Positions 11,812-24,587 of a stretch of 64,000 nt of DNA are shown one piece after another. Position 1 is the stretch's first letter. Each line of letters begins with the position of its first letter. Source of the stretch: Diaporthe sp. PMI_573 (taxonomy: Eukaryota; Ascomycota; Sordariomycetes; Diaporthales; Diaporthaceae); the NCBI GenBank assembly GCA_021399435.1, contig JAJTUP010000037.1, forward strand, positions 620,001 to 684,000, read 5' to 3'. Made by a program: the position numbers and the translations under genes. The notes below the pieces were generated by a model that was not told the origin of the DNA, did no database searches, and saw nothing but the letters and a program-made list of their open reading frames with translations.

Positions 11812-13611
11812 GGGTCAGCCACTGGCCTGATCACCCTTACCTTCCGACGCCACGAGGGGAGCCTTGATCCAGACTGTCGGCCCTGTCTGCTGCCTTGCCT
11901 ACCTACCAGCCACGCCCTCCAACACAGCGACGAGGGACTCCCACCAAGGAGTGACATCAGCCCTCGGCCGTCTAAGGCACCATCGCCATCACGACACTGC
12001 TCAGGCTCTGGCGGTTTTTGTTTACAATCCCGCCTTTCCGCAGCAAAGTGCCAAGGTGCCTTGAGGAATAATTGGGCACCTAAACTAATGACGGCCTTCT
12101 TCAGTGCTGCGGGTGGTGTCAGAGAATCGCCCAAAGGGCTCCTTGAAGGCGACAAGCACGCCAGCCAGCGCACGAACACGCCGAGGAGCATCACCTCATC
12201 CTACCCCAGGGACTGTCACGACCTGCGTTTCTGGTCCAGGGCACTTCAAGGCGCCTGTCTCTACGAGATCCGTGGTCATCCAACATCAGTCGCGAAGCGT
12301 TCAAGTAGCCCCGGGGTCCAGCTCGAAATGCTCATCTGAGCCGAGGGCAATCGCATGTTGCCTCGGAACACCGCAGTGTACCCAATGCCCAGCACCCGTG
12401 GGGTTTCTTGTCAGCGAATAACAAAGATCCACATGACGACATCGTCGTCATCATACTTTGCGCCCAATTCTCCTGCCCTCTAGGCTTTCAGCCTCGGCCT
12501 GCGTCTCCTATCCATGGAGTGCTTGAGCGAGTTGGAAGCCCGAAGTATCGTGTGCGCTGGCCCGGTCTTTATCTGAGGAGGGAACTGCTTCCTGGTTTTC
12601 TAGCCAGTCCACTCATTCCAGGACTAGAACTATGCCTGAGAACAGCGAGTCTCCTGTGGTTATTTCAATGGTTACACGGCTATCTGTTGTTGTGTATGGT
12701 CTGTGACGAGTGCCACATATGTCAGAAGACGAGACGTGAAGAAAGCGCGAGCCGACAAATCCCATCAGCTTCCCCGGATCATGAGAAGCTCTGCTCCAAA
12801 GTGAAGCGGTTCCCTCACTTTTAGAATTACGGTCTCCACAGGGCGAGCATCACGCAGCACATGTCTATATGAACAGGCTCTTCCATCTGTAACCACAACA
12901 ATTCTTCCTAGTAAATATGATGACGCTGCCTACAGAGGCGATACCTTGCCCTGTTCAGAAGCAATGTGCAACTGCATGACAAACATCGAGCTATGTACCT
13001 TCTTTCCAGGACGGGCAGACGGTCCTCACATCTCGAGCTGTGATTCTAGCGCTGAATCACGGGCAATTGCTGCATCCGGAAGCTACGGGGGCCGTTGGGT
13101 CATAAGTTGGCCGAGATATCAAGCAGGTGTTGAAAGGTCCTCATGATCGGGGCCGGCGAGCATGATGTAAGTCAACGTGAATAGCTGACGGCCTGCTGAG
13201 GAGCCAAGAAAGGGTACACACGACGACCAGGTCGATCACACGTCGTAATATGTACTCTGGAGCTATCCAGAACTAGAGGGAAGTTTGGAACATACACTTG
13301 CCCATAGAATGTGCTGCAGACCAACTTGTAGGAATAATATCTTGCAATATTGATACGACGCTGCTTGGGCTTAGTCATCACCGAGTGAGGGACCATTGGC
13401 TTGTCAAAAAAATAAAAAGCTTCCGCGGCCCAGCTCCACCCCCCTAGCATCATCACAAGCTCATCCGACCCTCTCTAACTGGCCCTTCCAAACGAAAATT
13501 TAAGCTGTTCAACCAAGCCCTTTCACGCGTGCTCCAAGTTTCGGGTCACCGAGCCTGCCCACAGTCTCCTCTCTTCTAACGCCACCCAGACCCTCCTCAA
13601 CACCACACAGC
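11812..13611. other. intergenic, 1.8 kb, nothing recognised
   Basis: Lies between two plus-strand genes. The frames inside it (for example 11748-12194 minus and 12408-12824 plus) lack family motifs and no plausible spliced reading was found. The segment before MAM33 is probably its promoter. Confidence 0.45.
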
Positions 13612-14530
13612 ATGTTCTCGGCACGAAGTGTGGCGCGCAATGCGCCCAGGACCCTTGCACGCCTCTCTTCAGTCGCCAGACCTGCCTCAGCCAGACACAG
13701 TGCTCTTCTGCGTGACCAATGCAGACCATTTCGGCCGCAGGTCTCGGCCTTCTCGACCTCTCTGCTCCGACGGGCGGCTTCTGGGGTCGACAGTGAGCTG
13801 AGCGCGAAGCTGGGCAGCGAGATCCAGTTCGAGGCCGAGATGAAGGAGAACGAGCCGCAACCAGTCAGTATCAAGGACTTTCTGGACAACAGCCCGTTCG
13901 AGATCCAGGACACCCCCGGCGCGCAGAATGTCGTGCTTACCCGCACATACAACAACGAGAAGTAAGCCGCTCCCCCGAGTCCCGCCGTAGACGCGAGCTG
14001 TCTGGCGAAGACCGATGCTAACACGCCGGGTCTGCAGGATCACCGTGACTTTCTCAATTGCCGACATCGCCAACATGGAGAACGATGTGTTTGACGAGGA
14101 TTCTGCCCTCGGCGACGAGGACGGCGCCCGCTCTCCAGAGAGCGAGGAGATTGACGACGCGGACACCGGCAGCGAGCCCGACGTAACGTGCCGTCTCAAC
14201 ATCGTCGTCGAGAAGCCCGGGAAGGGCGCGCTGAACATCGACGCCATCGCCCAGGACGCCAGCATCATCGTCGAGAACATGTACTACTACAGCGACCCCG
14301 CCATCGCCCACGCGGCGAACCCCGAGGCCGAGCACAAGGGCCGCGATATCTACCCCGGCCCGCCGTTTGGCACCCTGGACGAGGACCTGCAGCTCCTGAT
14401 GGAGAGTTTCCTGGACGAGCGTGGGATCAACTCCACTCTGGCCGTATTTGTGCCCGACTACATGGATGTCAAGGAGCAGAGGGAGTACCTGGCGTGGCTG
14501 AACAATGTCAAGGGGTTCGTGGACGCCTGA
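13612..14530 (+). CDS. MAM33: MAM33/p32 mitochondrial matrix acidic protein
   Basis: Two exons (13612-13961, 14038-14530) give 280 residues. The N-terminal ~55 residues are rich in Arg, Ala and Ser without acidic residues, a typical mitochondrial presequence. The mature part begins ELSAKLGSEIQFEAEMKEN and shows the p32/gC1qBP fold pattern: FEIQDTPGAQNVVLTRTYNNEKITVTF split over two exons, an acidic insert (DVFDEDSALGDEDG), then IVVEKPGKGAL, the LDEDLQLLMESFLDERGIN helix and the final EQREYLAWLNNVKGFVDA. Yeast Mam33 is a trimeric acidic matrix protein linked to mitochondrial translation and respiratory adaptation. The intron (GTAAGC...CTGCAG) is 76 nt. Confidence 0.95.
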
Positions 14531-15721
14531 GGGCAGGCTTTGGCGGCTGAGCAAGGAGGCGTCTTGGGCGCCTGAACTGAACGATGATGGGCGGACTAAC
14601 CCCGTCGTCTTTGAATGAATTTTCCACTCATGAGATGATGTATTATAGGCAGTGGCCAGGGGGGCAAGGATATCAACTTCACATTCGCGTCACTACATAC
14701 CCCACAAAAAATGAATAGGAACTGGCGTTAATCAAAGTGTGCGCTCAGCAATTTATGCAATATCATTTGGAATCCCATGGCAACTGGTGACATGACTGAT
14801 GTGTACAGGGGGCTGCTCGTCTTTCTCACAACTCATACGAGCGAATTCGAACTCCTGGATCTTCTTCCAAATTATCCTCCTTCTAATCGGGTTATTCAAC
14901 ATAACTGTCAACCCTTGCCCCAGCTCTCATAAAACGCTTCTAAGCGAGAGCGTTTGCCACCAGCCAGAAGGGGTACAATAATATCAAACAGTAGTGTAGC
15001 CCTCAGCCCGCGAGATCAGCAAATGGATTCATCATTCTGTCTAGCAAGGATATTGCAAAGCTTCCTGTACCAGGTTCAGCAACTTCGGGCTAGGAGGCAC
15101 CTGCTATCAACCACGATGATCTTATTCAAGTGACCGTACTGGCCATTCCATGCCAGGTCTTGGTCTGGAGCCAACCCCCACACACTGTACCCATTGTCTC
15201 GGGTGGAACTGTGCTGGCGGGTCTCCATGAGGCACGTCCTTGGTACAAGCATGAAAGGTGAAGGATTTGCAAAGACGGTCTGGGCTACTGCGCGGAAGAC
15301 ATCACAACGCCGCCCAGGGACTCGTTGGGTTAAATGGTCTGCTTGACCGCCCAAGTTGCACAGGACCAACAAGAGGGGACGACAGAGATGTTTGATACAT
15401 GTTTTAATCATTTATCTGTTAACTCTACGCTGAGCGTTTTGCCCTAGCCCTTCTATGCCCTCGATTCCTCTGCAGAAGCGATTTTCTAGGTGGTCTGTCC
15501 AAAATGTAGCCGGCCTCCTGGCTCGCAGAGACCAAGATGGTTTCTGCGAGCTCGAGAGTGCCCTGCCTTCTATTCTGTGTCGCTTTTTCCTTGACTTGCC
15601 TGTATTGCACGCTCTTCGTCGACGTTGCAGACTGCCACCGGGGAGAGGTGCAACAGAACGCGTCGTGGGAGGAGTGGGCCACAGGGGGGGTCCGCCCCGT
15701 CATCTCATACATGGCGAGCCC
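14531..15721. other. convergent 3' region, 1.2 kb, nothing firm
   Basis: Lies between the stops of MAM33 (+) and eIF2A (-). A minus-strand frame at 15076-15411 is open for 111 codons but carries no recognisable domain. Base composition is AT-richer than the flanking genes. Confidence 0.4.
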
Positions 15722-17952
15722 TCATGCCGACTCCTTGTCCAACGCCTCCAGCTCCTTGAGGACGGACACCTTGGTCCCAATCTTCTTCATCTGTGTGTCC
15801 TCCAACTTCTCGCCCCCGGCCAGGCGCATCTCGAGATCCTCTATCGCCCGGATCTTCTTTTGCAGGCCCCTCATCTTCTTGGCGTTGGGGTTCTGGGCCT
15901 GGCTCGCACCAGAATTATCCCCTTGAACGGGAGCTTGTTCGGCCGTCTCTTGCGGCTGGTCTCGCCCGGACGGGGTGTGGTCTCGGGGCCCGTTGCTGCG
16001 ACCATGCTCGTTGTTACGTTGCGTATTGCTGCGGCTACGGCCTTGGCCGTTCTGGGGGTGACGCGAGCGGCTCCGCGAGGTGCCATGCTGCTGGCCTCCA
16101 CGGCGATCGCTCCTCCGATTATCACCTCCCGAGCCACTGCCATAATCCTGCGCCGGGGGTGCTAGCCCACCCTCGTGACCGCCCGCAGGCTTGCCTTCGG
16201 TGTCTTTTGATTTCTTGTTCCCGCGCTTCTTCTTGTTCTTGAGGGCCGTCTTGGACAGGTTGTCGTCGCCCCCAACAGGCTCAGCGCCGGGAACCGACTG
16301 CCGAGCATGTGCTCCGCCTGGGACCTGGGCCTGTTCAGCAAAGTCGGCGCCAGGAACCTGACGGCGAGCTCGTCCGAAGCCGTTCAAGCTGGCAGAGGGA
16401 GCGCCATTGCCCATCACATGGGCAGCACCGCCTTCGTCCTCGCGCTTGAAATGTAATGGCGTCGAGGTGCCCCGAGCACCCGGCGGCCGATAGGCACCAA
16501 CAGGCTTGGATGGTGTCTTGACCGTGCCCAGATAGGCGACCGCAGACTCGTGCGGCGTCGGGACGGGGTTGAGTGGGTCCAGGTTCTTGGGCAACTGGTC
16601 GGCCGGCAGGGGCCGCCATATGACGTTGTAAAGCTCGACCATCTCCTCGCAGTACATGATGGCCCCGCCAACATGCCAGAGCTTCACGCCGTTGTCCACG
16701 CGCAAGCGAGGCGAGGTGGTTGCCGTCATAATGTAGACGCTGTCGGGGCTCCACTGGCACACACTGGGATTCCCGCTCTCGATGGTGCAGACCTTGCGGT
16801 GGTCCTTTTCGAGGTCGTACACGTCAATCTGGCCGGCCAAATTCCCAAATCCAGCAACCAAGACGAAACGGCCGGTAGGCGAGAAAATGATTGTGTTTCT
16901 GGGGCCCATCGGGAAGGAATGGGTCGCAACGCCTCGGTGGTTGAAGATGGTGGTCTTGGCGGGCATGTAGCCGTAGATCACACCAAACTCCCTGCCATTG
17001 GGAGACCAAGCCACGTCATGAATCGGGCCCTCCTTGTCCAAGGTGACGCGAGCATCGAAGCCGCCGTTCGCACTCAGCAAGTACATGGTGGTCTCTCCGT
17101 AGTAGCTCTTGTTCGACTTGTCAACGTCTGTCTGGGCCAGCACGATCAAGCTGGAGCCCTGCTGGTTCCATTTGAGCTGAACCTTGTCGCCCTTGAAGAA
17201 GGTCTTTTGCGAGATGGGGCTCGCAAACTCGGGCACATTGAAGACTTTGACAGCGGCGGGTTGGCCCTGTCGCCGTTACCGAAAGTCAGCCAAGACACAC
17301 GACACGAGAAAGCACCCACAGGAAGAAACAGCCCGGGGGGAAGGGGGGAGGGGGGAGGCTCGCTTACCTTTCTCTCCGGCACGAAGACTGCCAGGTTGTG
17401 GGTGGACCCGGGAGCGAGAGCGAAGTCCGTCACGCCCTCAACCCTCAGTTTGTTCCAGACGGTCTTGAGGTCGTTGCTGTCGTAGAACTGGACCTCGTTC
17501 GTGACGAGGCGGGCGCAATACTGTTCGTCTGCCGTGTACTGCAAGTTCCAGCCATTTTGCGACTTTTGCACAAACTGGCCGAGCGGCTGCTTGGCAGCCT
17601 CATCAGCGGAAGGCTCGATGGTGCGCCAGATCTTGAGGTTCTTCGTGGCATCGCCAGCCTCGTCCTTGGAGGGTCTTTCCCAGGTGGCGATGAAGGTACC
17701 CCGGGGAGAGAAGCCCAGCTCGTAGACGGCGGTCAGGGGGAGAGAGGCCAAGACCTGGCCGGTGGAGGCGTCAACGACGCTCACACCCTCGTTAAAGGCC
17801 CAGGCGAAGTATCGGCCGCAAGGGGAGTATATACAGCAGCGTAGGTTCCCTTCGGGCTTGACGAACCCAGGAAGAGAAGCGTAGACAGGCGCGGCGTCAA
17901 AGACGCCGATGGCCTTCTGGGTCCGATAGGCAAACTGCAGGGGACTGGCCAT
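15722..17952 (-). CDS. eukaryotic translation initiation factor 2A (eIF2A)
   Basis: Two exons (17368-17952, 15722-17266) give 709 residues. The N-terminal ~430 residues form the WD-like beta-propeller: FAYRTQKAIGVFD, CIYSPCGRYFAWAFNEGVSVVDA, GFSPRGTFIATWERP, LKIWRT, VAWSPNGREFGVIYGYMPAKTTIFN, NTIIFSPTGRFVLVAGFGNLAGQ and KLWHVGGAIMY are all typical of eIF2A. Then comes NVIWRPLPADQ and the conserved KPVGAYRPPGARG motif. The C-terminal third is charged and disordered with a lysine cluster (ALKNKKKRGNKKSK) and a final helix around MRGLQKKIRAIEDLEMRLAGG. eIF2A is a cytosolic factor that can deliver initiator tRNA to 40S subunits independently of eIF2. The intron donor GTAAGC follows PERK and joins GQPAAVKVFN. 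Confidence 0.95.
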
Positions 17953-20900
17953 GACTAGTTAAAGCCACAGGTGATCGTGGTGCAGAGTGGGTGGGTGGGT
18001 GTTTGAAGAACGGTCGGATCGGCACTATTCGGCTGGTTTTCGTGTGCGGTAGAGGCAGGGATGCAGTCGGGTCGGTTGCTGTGTTTCTTCGCGTAGGTCT
18101 TGGGCTTGTCGAGAAGCGCGGCCAGCTGACGGAGAGAGACACTGGCTGGGGCGAGGTGGCGTGGGAGATGCTTTGACTCTGACCCGGTGTGTGAATTGAA
18201 GATTTCTCGGTGACTTGTTGGCGGGGAGGGTGCCGCTGATGACTGAGGAGCCGAGACAAGCAGTGTCAGTGACAGGTCGACGACGGAGTGCGGATGGAAG
18301 TCGCCCAGCCAGGCTTGTGCACACAGCCTGGTGTCACACACGCGGCTCAAGCGACGGGCCTCTCTGGTCTCTGGCCAGCAACGCACCTCGCCTGGCGGGA
18401 TGTGTTGGTTGCCCGAAGAGGCAAGACTCTACCCTATGCTGCCGGGTAAGAGCTGTAGAGGGCGCGAGAACAAGACAACGGCGGCGAGGCGGGCTGAGGT
18501 GAGGGGACTGGGGACAAAGAAGAAGAGGGCCACGTACCTTGGGTAGTGGCTGACCTAGACCGCACAGAGGAGGGCAGGGAGAATGAAAACCAGGTGAAAG
18601 AGAAAATGCTAGGGAAGGCACCCGCGGAGGAAACAATTGGCAGCGCGGCAGGGTGCGGTGGGCGAGCGTCTTGGACCTTGCTTGGGCTGAGGAGGCGAAG
18701 GGGAAGGGAAGAGAAGGGGACGGGCAGGCGAGGCAGATGCTGAGTTGCAGCCGTGCCCGTGGCTTGTTGTTTTGACCCGCCAAGTTTTTTTTCCCTTTTC
18801 TGTTTTTTTCTCCCTATTTCCCTGGCCCGGGCCCTGCGCCGCCGTGGACAGGCTGACAGGTAGGTAGGCACCTGGATGGCAGGGCCCGGCTGCGAGTGTA
18901 GGGACCACCTGGGCACCTGTGCAGCTCAGCACGCCCATCAGTTAGTGCAGCAGGACAGCCTCCCAGCACATGACTAACGTCCATGCTAGCCGACCTAGTG
19001 CTGTTTCCGCCCTCCAGGGCTTTCAGAACAGCATCAAAGGACAATGGGACTTATCCCCAGTCGGGCATGGCTCCCGCCCGAATTGCCGTGTAGCGTGCAT
19101 GCCTCGGTGCCACCACCTACTGTGTAATAAGCAGGAGGATAATCCATCTCAAATGCACAGTATCTATCTGGCGTTAAACATCACAGAAGCTGCTCCTGCT
19201 CACGGTTTCAGGAGGACTTGACGTCTTCAGGGCCACGACCAGAACAACTGCGCCTCTCAGTTTCTGCCGTGTCTGCTGCCTTTTCCTCTCCAACTCGTCG
19301 CTCTCGTGGTCTAGGCCATGGGCAGAGGCCCACGTTCTTCCACACCCATCCGCCCACTCGGCCGAGACCAAGATCCGCCTCAGAGGGCCAACCAACCCCC
19401 ACGCACACCACAGCGTACTGCCCCGCTCCAGACACCCATTCTGCTCACGAGACATCAGCAGTCTTTGGGGCAATCGTCTGTCTTCTGTGAGTGGGGTCAG
19501 CTGAGCCCCAGGTATGGGATACTACACTATTGCATAAATCTCGGTCTCGTTTCAATAGTGGGGTCTGCTCCAGGATGACTACCCATGTCACTGATCTGGG
19601 CTCGTTCCAGAATATCCCAACAAATGTGTGGTTATTTGCATTTTCTCGCTTCTGGCCTGGTTAGCATGCACAAGTCTACAAGGTCACGAATTGTGACGGG
19701 CATATGAGTATGTTCCAATATGAGGGACTCGATTCTTGTGTTGCAGTTTATTCGGGGCTTGGCGCACAGCTTGGTCGTTCAACTCACTCGCTGCGTAAAG
19801 CTCACTCCACGCGACCAATACAGTCCTGGCCCATCAAAAGGGGACAAAAACACATTATATTCCCGGGCGCAACTCGAGCCCATCCCACCAGCCTTTGTCG
19901 GTATTACAAGCACTTGAGGCTAGATGAATGAAGAGCAGCGCGGTCTACTTCTCCACCGGCGAACCCCTTTCCGAGCCGAGGACATTCTTCTGCGCAGGGC
20001 CGTCTTATGACAAAATGCCATTTTGCAACAAAGGCAGCACTTGATGCTCTCAATTTCTAATTCCCATCAACCTTGGCCTTTCCTGCCACTGCGCGGGTTC
20101 CGGCTGCGAACGGTGCTCTCTTTATCACGCTACAGAACACAAGCACATTCCGAGCTTCTGGGCCATCAAGTTGAGCTCTTATCCTATGGTCTATCGCAAA
20201 CTTTCGAAGCCCTTGTTTTCACTCCATGGCACCTTCTCGCTTTCGGCTACTTGTGAATGACCGGGAGGCACTCCGCGGCTTTACCAGGCTACTGCATGGT
20301 ACCTCAAGTGGAAGAAGACGAGATGGAAGCAGTTTGCGCTTCCAGGATTCCATTGCAGGTCAGTCGCTAGTTCCTCAGCTTGGCCGTTGTCATTGGAAAA
20401 AGTACGTCTAAGCACACTGCATATGTGTGCCGCTAGCCGATGGCAACGGCTTTGGGCCAAGGAATTCTTATCAAATCCTGAGTTGGGGTTCACTTTCCTG
20501 ATATAGTGCTTACGTTGGTGGGTGACACGACATGGCCCTTCGATGTGAATATGCAGAGCAAGACATCACCATTCGCGGCTGGCTCCGTCACTCTATCTTG
20601 TGGGATCAACGGTCCATGCATCTTGCAGCGGATCAAGACCACTCAAGGAAAGGCCGAGTTTCACCGGCAATATTCGCATTATCATTCAACAGGCTACGAT
20701 GGGGATCGTCGTCACTAACGACGTGGGCCGAGGCGAATGCGAGTATAATCCCATGCAAGAGGCTCTAGGCAGGACTGCCTTTACACATCTTTGTGTGACA
20801 ATTATTCCGGGCACCAACAATAAGGCGGCTCTTCTGTCGAATAGATAAGAGGCGGCAAAGACGGTGTCTAGGTTGACAGTTTGGTCCGCATCTTTTCCAA

Positions 20901-20981
20901 TTCAGACCGAATACCAACTGATTTGAGCTTCAGACATAGGGACCACAAGGCCTCCTGACATTGACACTGGTCGCATGCACC
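17953..20981. other. intergenic, 3 kb, eIF2A promoter and P450 upstream region
   Basis: No coding region could be supported. The first ~900 bases are GC-rich and probably the eIF2A promoter and leader, with AGGTAGGTAGGCACCTGG at 18858-18875. From about 19 kb on the composition looks AT-richer, which continues past the P450. Confidence 0.45.
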
Positions 20982-22772
20982 ATGGCGATCGAATCCTCCA
21001 TGGACTCTTTGATGTGGCCGACGACCAATCTTGTGGTTTTTTTCCTGTCAGCAGCTGCAGTTTACTTTCTCTTCTCGGCGATCTATACCTGGAGCCGCCT
21101 TCGAAAAGTCCCCGGCCCCTTCTTCGCCGCATTCTCATACTGGTGGGCACTCTCTACCGTCACTAGCGGCCAAGAACCATGGATATACACTGCTCTGTCC
21201 AGAAAATACGGCCATCTCGTCAGGGTTGGCCCTCGGCTCCTTCTCACTGATGACCCAGATGTCTTGAGGAGAATGTCCGGGATACGAAGCGCTTATAACA
21301 AAGACGCTTCCTACCTTGGTGCAATCAGGCATCCTGATTACCACACCATGTTCTCAACGCTAGATGCGTCATCGCATGATGCCATCAAGGCGAAGCTAGC
21401 AAACCCCTATGGAGGTCGCGAGACTTTGGGCATGGAACCGATCGTGGATGATATGGTCAACGCTCTCCTTCAAAATCTTCGAGATAAGACGTCCCAGGGC
21501 GCCGGCCAGTCGACTGTCATCAACTTTGCTACTATAGTTAGCTATTTTACTCTGGACACTATTACTCGCATCACGTTCGGAAAAGCAATGGGATTCCTGG
21601 AGACCGACACCGACGTCGGCGGTCTGTTTGCTGGGAGTCGCTCAGCCTTGAAGACTTTCACGATCCCGATGCAAACACCCTGGCTGCGTAGAATCACCCT
21701 ATCTAAGTGGTTCCTCAAGACACTCGGTCCGAAGCCGACCGACAAAGAAGGCTTCGGTGTAGTCATGGGGTGGGTGCGAGCTGCCGTTAGCGCCAGAAAG
21801 GCATTTGAAGCTGACACGAAGACAACAGAGCGGCTCAGCAAGCTGTCAGGGAGCGATACAGGCCGGGGGCTCCTGATGAGAAAGACTTGATGGTAAGTCA
21901 TCATCGTGTGTGCGCTCCTGTAGCTGGAGTCCCGGTGTTAATAAACAGGGCGCTTTTAAACGGCATGGTCTTAAAGAGGGGCCGTGCCTGAGCGAAATAT
22001 TGTTCGCTATCACTGCCGGCTCGGACACAGCAGCGTCCACGATACGATGCACGATGCTTTACCTCATGTCAACTCCGCGCGTATATAACAAGTTGAAAAT
22101 GGTTATTTCCGAGGCCATCAGCACAGGGGGTATTTCCTGCCCAATCAAACAGGAGGAGGCAAAAGCAATCCCCTATCTTCAGGCAAGTACAGGACACGTT
22201 CTGTGAAGCATAACTTCGCAACATCTGAGGCAACTAAAGTTCACGTCGAGTACGGCTCGCTGATCAGTACCAGGCTGTCATCTACGAGGGACTCCGTATG
22301 CGCCCTCCGGTCCCAACGATGTTTCCCAAGGTCGTGCCTCCCCAAGGCGACGAGATCGACGGGAAGTTTATCCCCGGTGGCACTTCAATAGGTTGGAACT
22401 TGATGCCCATGATGCGATCACCTCGTTACTGGGGCCATGATCCGGACATATTCCGGCCCGAGAGGTTCATGGAAGCGGATGACAAGGCTAGATTGTCAAT
22501 GGAACGGAACGTCGACCTCGCCTTCGGTTACGGTAGGTACGGTTGCGCTGGAAAGCCCTTGGCTGTGATGGAACTGAACAAGTTTTATTTCGAGGTAAGC
22601 CTGTCTATCACTTCCCCAAAGTAACTCACCTGAGGCTGAAGGATGATCACAGCTTTTTCGAAACTTCGACTTTCAATTGATCAATCCGATGCAGCCATGG
22701 GACTCTGAGTGTTGGTCCATCTGGACTGAGGACAATTTCTTCGTTCAAGTCACGGAATCTCAAACTGTCTGA
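20982..22772 (+). CDS. cytochrome P450 monooxygenase (pisatin-demethylase-like) with apparent frameshift
   Basis: Four exons (20982-21892, 21949-22182, 22274-22594, 22653-22772) would give about 528 residues. Residues ~17-39 are a membrane anchor, followed by the proline hinge VPGPFF. The I-helix oxygen-binding motif AGSDT, the K-helix ExxR (EGLR), the PERF motif and the heme loop FGYGRYGCAG with its Cys are all present, in order and correctly spaced. The loop lacks the usual Arg two residues before the Cys, a variation I recall from fungal P450s. Exon 1 does not stay in frame: near 21862-21867, in a run of five G, one base appears to be missing, and the frame ends at TGA a few codons later. 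The following exons need the other frame. It may be a pseudogene or a sequencing slip. Intron 2 is a GC-AG intron. Substrate unknown. Confidence 0.85.
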
Positions 22773-24587
22773 ACATCGCCAGCTACGGTATATCTTTCAA
22801 GTCATAATGAGGATTATCTCCAATCATAACTTCTTCGACTCTTGTGGCACGTTGACGGATAGTCCGAGTGGCGATGATCATAGAAGAACTACGGCAAGAG
22901 CTCGTTTGCATTCAGAATGTAAACAGGGCGCCTCAATTCAATCTTCTTCAGCTTCCATCATTTATATAGTGACTCGGTGCTTCGTAAATGCACCAGATTC
23001 AAAAATTCGTGGCAATCCGGGAGAGGGCATCGCCTTTGCGAAATTCCGGCTCCCGACTGGAAGTACGGTACCATGCTTTTTAATGACATTGTCAGCTGGC
23101 ATCCTGCTCTGGCGTTGTCTGTTCTGTTGCCCACTTCTGTTTCCGGTTGACAAGACCCCGTCGCACATCTTGGACGCGTTACTGGGACCAAGGTGTAGAG
23201 CAAATGCAAGAAAACTCACCTCCAGCCCCATAAGCAAAGTCTGCCCGTCCAAATGTTTCTGGTCGTCACTCGAGAAGAGCCATACTGCCATAGTCCAACG
23301 ACAAGGTTACAGGGAATAGGCAAGCCACTCTGTAGATCGCTCGTAGCCCTCTAAGGAAATATAACGCAGCCACTGGGATGCCATATCTAACCCAAACATC
23401 TTCCTGAGCTGACGCGTGTCGGCTACTTGTGCAGTCGAGTATAGCACCTAATTGTCCCATACTAAGATCTCGATAAATAATAGAGCTTTCTGTAGCATTT
23501 GCTGATTCTGAACTCGCACCATACCTCGTCGGCCATATGTGACTTGGTTCGTTTTCACCCCATGGAGGTGCAATTCCGACGAACGTCTCAGGTTGAACCG
23601 CGATATTGGATTCTCAGGCCTATAACATCATTATCACTTATTGCGTCAACAAAAGAGCACCAGGGCAATTGAAATGTATGGATGAGAAAGTTTGCCTTGA
23701 CAAGACGCACATCAGGGGCGTGTGAAACGTGGCCCTATGGATTGAAACCACGCTCGTAGCCTGGCGTTCTGCTCGTCAAATATACCTAGGGATCACCGTA
23801 TCTACTTGACCGGCATAGGTTCCGACACAGACCCTGAATCCGCTGGCCGAGTGACTGACACGTAAGCATGAATCATTGAGGCGTGCAACGGCTCCTCAAG
23901 CCACTCACATTTATGCGGGACAATCGATACTACTGTGCAGCGCCAGCTCGGCCGAAGCTGCGGAGTCTATCATACTCTCGCTGGGGTAATTATGAATCAC
24001 GAGAAGTGTAAGGTACAAGCTGACCAACACATACTTTTCGACCGGACAGTCACCTGTAGGATAACTCCTGATTCCGAGTCTAATTCCTCTGTCCCTGTCC
24101 CTTTTCCCTGAAGCGCATAGCGAACTCGGAGACTTGAATGTCACCCACGAGCCGTGGTATTTACTTAGTGCAAGCCCGTACTTGAGAAGTAGTCACAGAT
24201 GTCACTAGTGTATATGAGAGCCGAAAGCTTGTTTGACATTGTAGATGCAGCCCAGTTCTATCCTCAACGCCAATTTCAAACACCCGAGCAGCGTATACGT
24301 GCGTGTGTATAAGCTGTAAGTATATGTGTATGTGTGGTCGTGTGTCTGTGTCCGGCCTCGTGTTGCCAGTCCTTATATGAGAAAAATCAAACCGAGAAAT
24401 GACGGTGTACAAGAGAGCAACGCCGGCCCGATCCAGAGAGCCATGCAACCTCGAAAGAGTGAGAGCGTCCGCTCACTCACGAAACAGCCTGCGCTCAAGC
24501 GGCTGAGACGATATTCGCCTTAAATGATAACAAGGAAGGATACACCCACATTAAAAAGTCTTGTAGCACACATTGTGGCACAACAAC
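22773..24587. other. AT-richer intergenic stretch, no intact gene
   Basis: Lies between the P450 stop and the end of the oxysterol-binding protein gene. The minus strand at about 22960-23460 shows overlapping frames with hydrophobic stretches (for example YGIPVAALYFLRGLRAIYRV), but they are broken and cannot be joined with confidence, so this may be a decayed gene. No terminal repeats were found. Confidence 0.35.
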
